Of a stretch of 10,310 nt of DNA, positions 6,859 through 10,310 are shown piece by piece. Every line of letters begins with the position of its first letter. Position 1 is the first letter of the stretch. The translations under genes and the position numbers were made by a program. The stretch comes from DATGIQ01 sp035295665 (lineage in GTDB: Bacteria; Planctomycetota; Planctomycetia; Gemmatales; Gemmataceae): positions 1-10,310 of the forward strand of contig DATGIQ010000006.1 of the NCBI GenBank assembly GCA_035295665.1, written 5' to 3'. The notes beneath the pieces were generated by a model that saw only the letters and a list, made by a program, of their open reading frames with translations, made no database searches and had not been told where the DNA came from.

Positions 6859-7237
6859 ATCGGCTTCCTCATGGCAGGTCGGGTCCCGAGTAGACGAACA
6901 TTGTCTCCGACACCAACCCAAATCATTGTTCGGGTTTTCCGCCATAAATGCAAGACCCACCGCTCGGTTTCCGTGGCTGTGAAAGGGCTTGCGTGGAACG
7001 ATCTCAGCTATTGGAAGAGGCAGAGTCGAACTGTCCGCGGACCCGCCGGTGGCCGATTGCGCTGCGGCCTCAAAGAGGCGCGGAGAATCCCCGCTGTTCT
7101 GCGCTCCACCGGACGTGGCATGGTCGCGCCGTACCGCGATCCGCCGGGAGCACGGGAGCAAGAGGATTGCAAGCGCAGCGCGTCAGCAAAAAGAGACGCG
7201 CTGACCGGTGGATCGATGCCCGGATCGAAACAGGACC
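6859..7237. other. Intergenic region between two genes of unknown function
   Basis: This 379-base minus-strand spacer lies between the 90-residue gene and the 248-residue gene. It contains the 7176-7205 hairpin pair near the upstream gene's end and the palindromic core GTCCGCGGAC at 7033-7042. Open frames across it on both strands gave Arg- and Ser-rich translations with no recognisable motif. The promoter of the 248-residue gene should lie here, but I could not identify it. Confidence 0.5.
7176..7205 (-). terminator. Stem-loop after the 90-residue gene
   Basis: CAGCGCGTC (7176-7184) and GACGCGCTG (7195-7203) are perfect 9-bp reverse complements around a 10-base loop. The hairpin begins about 33 bases past the stop of the 90-residue gene. 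An overlapping alternative stem pairs 7182-7187 with 7200-7205 (6 bp). The minus strand has no T-run after the stem; the T-run is in the loop. It may therefore be an mRNA-end or processing structure rather than a classical Rho-independent terminator. Confidence 0.4.
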
Positions 7238-7510
7238 TCAAGCGCTCCGGGCAACTTTGACACCGGCGGGAATGGTTAAGTTGGTTTGATGCACCCAGCG
7301 GCCGGCGTCCGGGGCCCCGTGCCAGCGCTGCAGAGAAATGGAGCCAACGTGTTCGCGCTCTTCCTCGTCGAGAACTTCCTGGAACGCTGTGGCGAAGCCG
7401 GCGCGCACTTGCGTCGAGGAACGGCCGACGAACAGGAGGCGATCTTCACGATCGTCGAACACGGCCATGGCCCGCCAACCCTGGGGCTTCGATTCGGTTG
7501 GGTAAAACAT
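7238..7510 (-). CDS. Small protein of unknown function, 90 residues
   Basis: The 90-residue product starts MFYPTESKPQGWRAMAVFDD and continues DREDRLLFVGRSSTQVRAGF, ending with a SLQRWHGAPDAGRWV stretch and a short basic tail. The composition is that of a compact soluble protein: alternating hydrophobic and charged residues in two probable beta strands (WRAMAVFDD and RLLFVGRS), then a helix (AGFATAFQEVLDEEEREHV). There is no signal peptide or membrane segment. The start is firm, because AAGGAGGG lies 6 bases before the ATG, the best ribosome binding site in this part of the window. It follows IF-1 by 88 bases on the same strand. I cannot assign a family; it resembles short conserved planctomycete proteins in style, which is an impression only. 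Confidence 0.82.
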   Translation of the reverse strand: MFYPTESKPQGWRAMAVFDDREDRLLFVGRSSTQVRAGFATAFQEVLDEEEREHVGSISLQRWHGAPDAGRWVHQTNLTIPAGVKVARSA

Positions 7511-7598
7511 GGATCGACCCTCCTTGGTCTGAGTAAGGGAGAGAAGTTGGCCTAAAGGTGCTCAAATCGAGGGGAGAAGTCAAGAGCAATTTGGCCGT

Positions 7599-7817
7599 TC
7601 AGCGGCCTCGATAGACAATGCGACCCTTGGCCAGATCATAGGGTGAAATCTCCACGGTCACTGTGTCGCCCGGGATGATCCGAATGAAATTTTTCCGCAT
7701 GCGGCCGGCCACATGGGCGATTACCTGGTGCCCATTGGCCAACTCGACGCGAAATTGGGTGTTGGCCAAGGCCTCTTTGACCTTTCCTTCAACCTGGATC
7801 GCTTCTTCTTTCGCCAC
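7599..7817 (-). CDS. infA: Translation initiation factor IF-1
   Basis: With a GTG start at 7817 the product is 72 residues, the same length as E. coli IF-1, and is collinear with it. It begins (M)AKEEAIQVEGKVKEALANTQ, then FRVELANGH, the highly conserved AGRMRKNFIRI, GDTVTVEISPYDL and finally KGRIVYRGR. IF-1 binds the ribosomal A site on the 30S subunit and helps IF-2 and IF-3 during initiation; it is a single OB-fold (S1-like) domain. An earlier in-frame TTG at 7853 would add 12 residues unlike the family and is not used. GAGAG lies about 8 bases before the GTG. In many bacteria infA is beside ribosomal protein genes; here it follows an RRM protein gene on the same strand and precedes a small unknown gene, so this may be a stand-alone or second copy. 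Confidence 0.96.
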   Translation of the reverse strand: MAKEEAIQVEGKVKEALANTQFRVELANGHQVIAHVAGRMRKNFIRIIPGDTVTVEISPYDLAKGRIVYRGR

Positions 7818-7849
7818 AGGTGCAACTCTCGCAAGATACGTCCCGAAGT

Positions 7850-7890
7850 GCAAAGTTTCCCGGACCAGCCGGTTTCCTGGCCGGTCCGGG
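7850..7890 (-). terminator. Probable terminator between the RRM gene and infA
   Basis: CCCGGACC (7859-7866) and GGTCCGGG (7883-7890) are perfect 8-bp complements. After one mismatch three more pairs form (7868-7870 with 7879-7881), leaving an 8-base loop. The stem begins 13 bases after the RRM stop and is followed on the minus strand by AAACTTTGC, a weak T-run. It could end most RRM transcripts or stabilise their 3' end while some read through to infA. Confidence 0.55.
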
Positions 7891-7903
7891 ATCTCGAAGA
7901 CTC

Positions 7904-8254
7904 CTAATAACGCCGGCCCCGGTCGGATCCGCCGCGGCCGCCACCATAGCCACCGCGTCCGGCACCGTACCCGCCGCCACCGCGATTTCCGCTCCCAGTG
8001 CGTTCCTCGCGCGGCCGGGCCTCGTTAACCGTTAATGGCCGCCCCCGGTAATCCGCACCGTTGAGGGCGTCGATGGCCTTTTGGGCTTCGCTGTCGTTAT
8101 CCATTTCCACGAACCCGAAGCCACGCGAGCGGCCGGTTTCCCGGTCGGTGATGACTTGGGCTCGGGCCACATTGCCGTGCTCCTGAAATAGAGCCAGCAA
8201 ATCGTCGGCGGTGCATTCCCATGTAAGGTTGCCGACGTAGATATTCTTCGCCAT
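7904..8254 (-). CDS. RRM-type RNA-binding protein with Gly/Arg-rich tail
   Basis: The 116-residue protein has one RNA recognition motif followed by a glycine-rich tail. RNP2 is IYVGNL (5-10) and RNP1 is RGFGFVEM (44-51), with the aromatic residues that stack on RNA in place (Tyr6, Phe46, Phe48). The rest of the RRM (about 1-80) has the usual spacing: DDLLALFQEHG, VITDRETGRSRG, AIDALNGADYRGRPLTV. Residues 86-116 are mostly Gly, Arg and Tyr (GGGGYGAGRGGYGGGRGGSD), a disordered RNA-binding tail. This is the arrangement of cyanobacterial and other bacterial Rbp proteins that are often cold-induced; that role is family knowledge, not shown here. The ATG at 8254 follows AAAGG and a run of seven T. 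A long leader may precede it. Confidence 0.95.
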   Translation of the reverse strand: MAKNIYVGNLTWECTADDLLALFQEHGNVARAQVITDRETGRSRGFGFVEMDNDSEAQKAIDALNGADYRGRPLTVNEARPREERTGSGNRGGGGYGAGRGGYGGGRGGSDRGRRY

Positions 8255-8820
8255 CTAAAAAAACCTTTCTGTGCCAAGTCCGCCGCAGCGAACTCACCTG
8301 CCGCGACCCGATCGTGCCATCACCGTAATGGAGGCGAGAGAAAGCCAGCTATGCCGATCTTCTCTTCGCCGGATCGTTCGCGGGGCACACTTACAAAAAC
8401 ACGAAGGAACCTGATCCGCCATTCCCCAAGCAATGACGCGGATCGTCTTGCCGTTACCATCGCCGCCGAATCGGTGCCGGCCGATCATCCCCCACGGGGC
8501 TGCGCCGATCAAACCGCCGCGGTCCGAGCTTCGCTGATTTACGTTATTCTGTCCTGTCCGCCACGCCATCCCGTCTCCGGCCCTTGCCACAAGCCCAGGG
8601 AATTGCCGAGTCACGCTGACCGAGACCACTGCCTTGCCCATCCCAAGGGCCGGTCTTGCCCACCTTCTCGGGATCTTTCGGAATAGGCTGCTCACACTCT
8701 GGAGTGATCCGCCGTCGAACAGACGCAGAGGAGGAAGGGAGTCGATCTGGACCGGGCAGTGAGTCTCCAAACGAACCTACAAGACGAATCAGACACCTAC
8801 CGGTACCTGTTTGGTCAGGC

Positions 8821-8854
8821 ATTATACTATACGTCGCCGTGCGGCCCAGGCCAA
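8821..8854 (-). promoter_or_regulatory. Sigma-70-like promoter toward the RRM gene
   Basis: On the minus strand TTGGCC (8854-8849) is followed by a 17-base spacer and TATAGT (8831-8826). This is 4 of 6 and 5 of 6 matches to the -35 and -10 consensus at optimal spacing. A perfect TATAAT overlaps it at 8826-8821, giving a second, less well spaced -10 choice. Such AT-rich hexamers stand out in this GC-rich sequence. Transcription would run toward the RRM start at 8254, implying a leader of more than 500 bases or a separate small RNA. Confidence 0.45.
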
Positions 8855-8958
8855 GTCTTTTTTCTCGCTGAGTGCGCGAACGTGAGAAGGGTGCGGCCAG
8901 GAATCCCGGCGGTGTTATGCCGTTGGCGGAAGGCGAGTTCGACATTACAGCTCTACTT

Positions 8959-9001
8959 GCCGCTTTGCTCTCAGGTCCATTTTTCGGGCCGGCAAAGCGG
9001 C
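8959..9001. repeat. Two-part stem-loop
   Basis: GCCGCTTTGC (8959-8968) and GCAAAGCGGC (8992-9001) are perfect 10-bp complements. Inside, GGTCC (8974-8978) can pair with GGGCC (8986-8990) with one wobble, leaving the loop ATTTTTC. Neither strand has a T-run after the outer stem, so it is not a classical terminator. It lies about 200 bases past the stop of the surface protein gene and could mark the end of that transcript. Confidence 0.4.
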
Positions 9002-9197
9002 TGAAACACGGCGGGACAGTAGGGCAACCTACGACAGATGGGCCATTCTGTAACGTGCCTCCGCTGATGACGCACTGACCGTCTAGAATGGGCGCAGGCG
9101 GGCACCGGTAGCGACCAGGCATAGACCGCGGCGCTCGTTGCCTGCGCGAAAGATCAAGGCGGCGCCGGAAACCATCGGCCGCTCCGTCCACCGCGGG

Positions 9198-10310
9198 TCA
9201 TGAGATGGCGTTGATCCCTTGGAAGACGGTCAAAGTCTCATTGCGCAAGAACGTATTGCTGCCCCAGGGTTCGCCGCCAGTAGCGAAGTTATCGGTCGCC
9301 AGCAGAATCTGGTACACGGTAAGCACCTGGTAATTGGGGGTGCCGAAAGCTGCCCCGCTGCTGGCGATGTTCCAGGAATAAGCGCCGAGACCATAACGGT
9401 TGACCGTAAAGCCATAATCCTGCCCGATGGGAAGGCCGCCGGAGTCCGTCGTGTTGCCGCCCAGGGACAGGGTCGTGGTGAAGTCATCCAAGACCGTGGC
9501 CAGGATCTCCACATCCAGGCCGGTGCCATGAGCGGCCAGGTACAGACTCTGGTAATAGCTGCCAATTTGGGCATCGGAGAAGGAACTCAGATTGGGAGCG
9601 CCGCCCCCTCCACCGTAGAGGTTCGGGAATTTTGCGGCCAGCCACTGGCCCAAGGTCTGGTTACTACTGGTCACGCCAAAGCGGCGGATCAGCCCCTGGC
9701 CTTGAAGCCCTTCCCAGAAGCTCGTCGGCTTGACCAGTCCTGCGGATACGAATTGAACGGTCTGGCTTTGCACCGGCGTTACGAAGAGCCACCCATCTTG
9801 GAGGATCGTAACGCTGATGGTGTAGAAGTTGGCGCTGGCATAGGTATGCGTGCCGCTGACGGTGAAGACGCCACTGTTGACACTGATCGTTCCAGCCGTA
9901 GCCGCGGTGTTATCGCCCCAGTTGATGCTCGCGGAGTAGTGCGTGCCGTCCAGGGCCTCCGCCCCACCCGGATCGGTAAAGGTCGCGACCGCTCCACTGT
10001 AGGGCGTACCAGCCGTGGGGGCGATCCCGACCATGGGCGTGGCGGTGACCCCCACCTCCTGCACGCTCACCGTGAACGGCGCGGAGCCCGACCAATTGTC
10101 GCCCGTGTCGGTGACGACGATGGTCCCCGTGAAAGTGCCTTCTTCCGCGTAGTTATGGATTTGGTTCCCAAGCGACCCCGGTGCCGACGGCGCAGGGAGT
10201 GTAGTGGTCCAGCCGTCGCCCCAGGCGACAAATGCCGTCCAGGGACCGGGTCCCGCATCGCTGAAGCTACCCAGGCTCACGAACTGCGCGGCCCCCTCGC
10301 TCACGCGCTG
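9198..10310 (-). CDS. C-terminal part of a large surface protein with PKD-like repeats
   Basis: The frame is open from the right edge to a TGA at 9198, giving 370 residues. The true start is outside the window; the in-frame GTG at 10304 lies inside a repeat and is not a start. Residues about 1-85 and 90-185 are two PKD-like beta-sandwich repeats, each with a typical WGD motif (FVAWGDG near 27-33 and INWGDN near 129-134), a Y-x-EEGTFTGTIVVTDTG or THTYASANFYTISVTI strand, and small polar residues throughout. From about 196 a different module begins (SFWEGLQGQGLIRRFG, WLAAKFPNLYGGGGG, EILATVLDDFTTTLSLGG, YGLGAYSWNIASSGAAFG, LTVYQILLATDN) and ends in VFQGINAIS. I associate this module with the C-termini of very large planctomycete surface proteins, from memory. 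Secretion and adhesion are inferred; no signal peptide is in view. Confidence 0.82.
   Translation of the reverse strand, partial: QRVSEGAAQFVSLGSFSDAGPGPWTAFVAWGDGWTTTLPAPSAPGSLGNQIHNYAEEGTFTGTIVVTDTGDNWSGSAPFTVSVQEVGVTATPMVGIAPTAGTPYSGAVATFTDPGGAEALDGTHYSASINWGDNTAATAGTISVNSGVFTVSGTHTYASANFYTISVTILQDGWLFVTPVQSQTVQFVSAGLVKPTSFWEGLQGQGLIRRFGVTSSNQTLGQWLAAKFPNLYGGGGGAPNLSSFSDAQIGSYYQSLYLAAHGTGLDVEILATVLDDFTTTLSLGGNTTDSGGLPIGQDYGFTVNRYGLGAYSWNIASSGAAFGTPNYQVLTVYQILLATDNFATGGEPWGSNTFLRNETLTVFQGINAIS

Larger units (their letters stand above)
8255..9197. other. 943-base region without a convincing protein gene
   Basis: This stretch lies between the surface protein (stop at 9198) and the RRM gene (start at 8254), both minus. 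Several open frames cross it, the longest being 8544-9191 and 8294-8770 on the minus strand and 8351-8686 on the plus strand. None has a recognisable fold, and their translations are rich in Arg, Pro and Ser without hydrophobic-core patterning. I looked for tmRNA, SRP RNA, RNase P and tRNA signatures by eye and saw none. It holds a promoter-like site (8821-8854) and a hairpin element (8959-9001). A long leader of the RRM gene or an unrecognised small RNA are both possible. Confidence 0.55.

Noticed and set aside
6859..7161. In-frame extension of the 248-residue protein
   Set aside because: Composition is unlike the rest of the protein and GAGGAAG sits before the ATG at 6858.
6022..7260. 412-codon plus-strand open frame opposite the 248-residue gene
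   Set aside because: It is the complement of a better supported gene, crosses the repeat element, and has no recognisable domain.
7593..7607. Hairpin GGCCG/CGGCC spanning the infA stop as a terminator
   Set aside because: Only 5 bp, overlaps coding sequence, and no T-run follows.
8351..8686. 111-codon plus-strand open frame
   Set aside because: No ribosome site, no motif, and composition expected from a random GC-rich frame.
8294..8770. 158-codon minus-strand open frame in the 943-base region
   Set aside because: TTG start, weak ribosome site, low-complexity Arg/Gly/Ser translation and no fold pattern; kept only as an alternative to a noncoding leader.
8780..8860. Possible SRP or other housekeeping RNA, because of a CCTGTTTGGTCAGG string
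   Set aside because: It lacks the conserved SRP tetraloop region (GGAAG/AGCA) and the flanking arms do not pair.
8544..9191. 215-codon minus-strand open frame after the surface protein
   Set aside because: Pro/Arg/Ser-rich with no motif; overlaps another equally poor frame and the promoter-like site.

Overview
The window looks like GC-rich chromosome from a member of the Planctomycetota. This rests on content, not on a marker gene. The evidence is the 3' end of a large secreted protein with PKD-like repeats and a C-terminal module I associate with planctomycete surface proteins, a glycine-rich RRM protein of the bacterial cold-shock type, a PolX-type polymerase with a PHP domain, and short tandem repeats in inverted pairs between genes. 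The order or genus cannot be fixed from these data.

Layout. The left edge (1-230, minus) holds the first 76 codons of a probable sugar phosphate isomerase/epimerase. A 380-base divergent spacer with a perfect 16-bp palindrome follows. Three plus-strand genes run from 611 to 4726: a PseG-like protein that lacks the catalytic histidine, a complete DNA polymerase X, and a fusion of a degenerate CinA/PncC-like domain with an NMNAT-type nucleotidyltransferase. The last of these meets a PLP-dependent aminotransferase (minus, 5997-4723) tail to tail, with the two stop codons overlapping by four bases. Further right, everything is on the minus strand: a 248-residue protein of unknown function, a 90-residue protein of unknown function with an excellent ribosome binding site, translation initiation factor IF-1, the RRM protein, a 943-base region without a convincing gene, and the C-terminal 370 residues of the surface protein, which continues past the right edge.

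How the genes fit together. No single pathway links the window. The plus-strand trio has gaps of 89 and 70 bases and could be co-transcribed, but its members have unrelated predicted roles (nucleotide-sugar chemistry, DNA repair, NAD-type nucleotide metabolism). IF-1 and the RRM protein share an RNA/translation theme and are separated by a terminator-like hairpin. Two genes, polX and the aminotransferase, lack a clear Shine-Dalgarno sequence and instead carry an inverted pair of short tandem repeats directly before the start codon.

I found no CRISPR array, transposase, integrase, toxin-antitoxin pair, recognised defence system, rRNA or tRNA. The points most worth a second look are the two enzyme-like proteins whose catalytic residues are replaced, the two repeat elements at translation starts, and the long apparently untranslated stretch behind an AT-rich promoter-like site upstream of the RRM gene.
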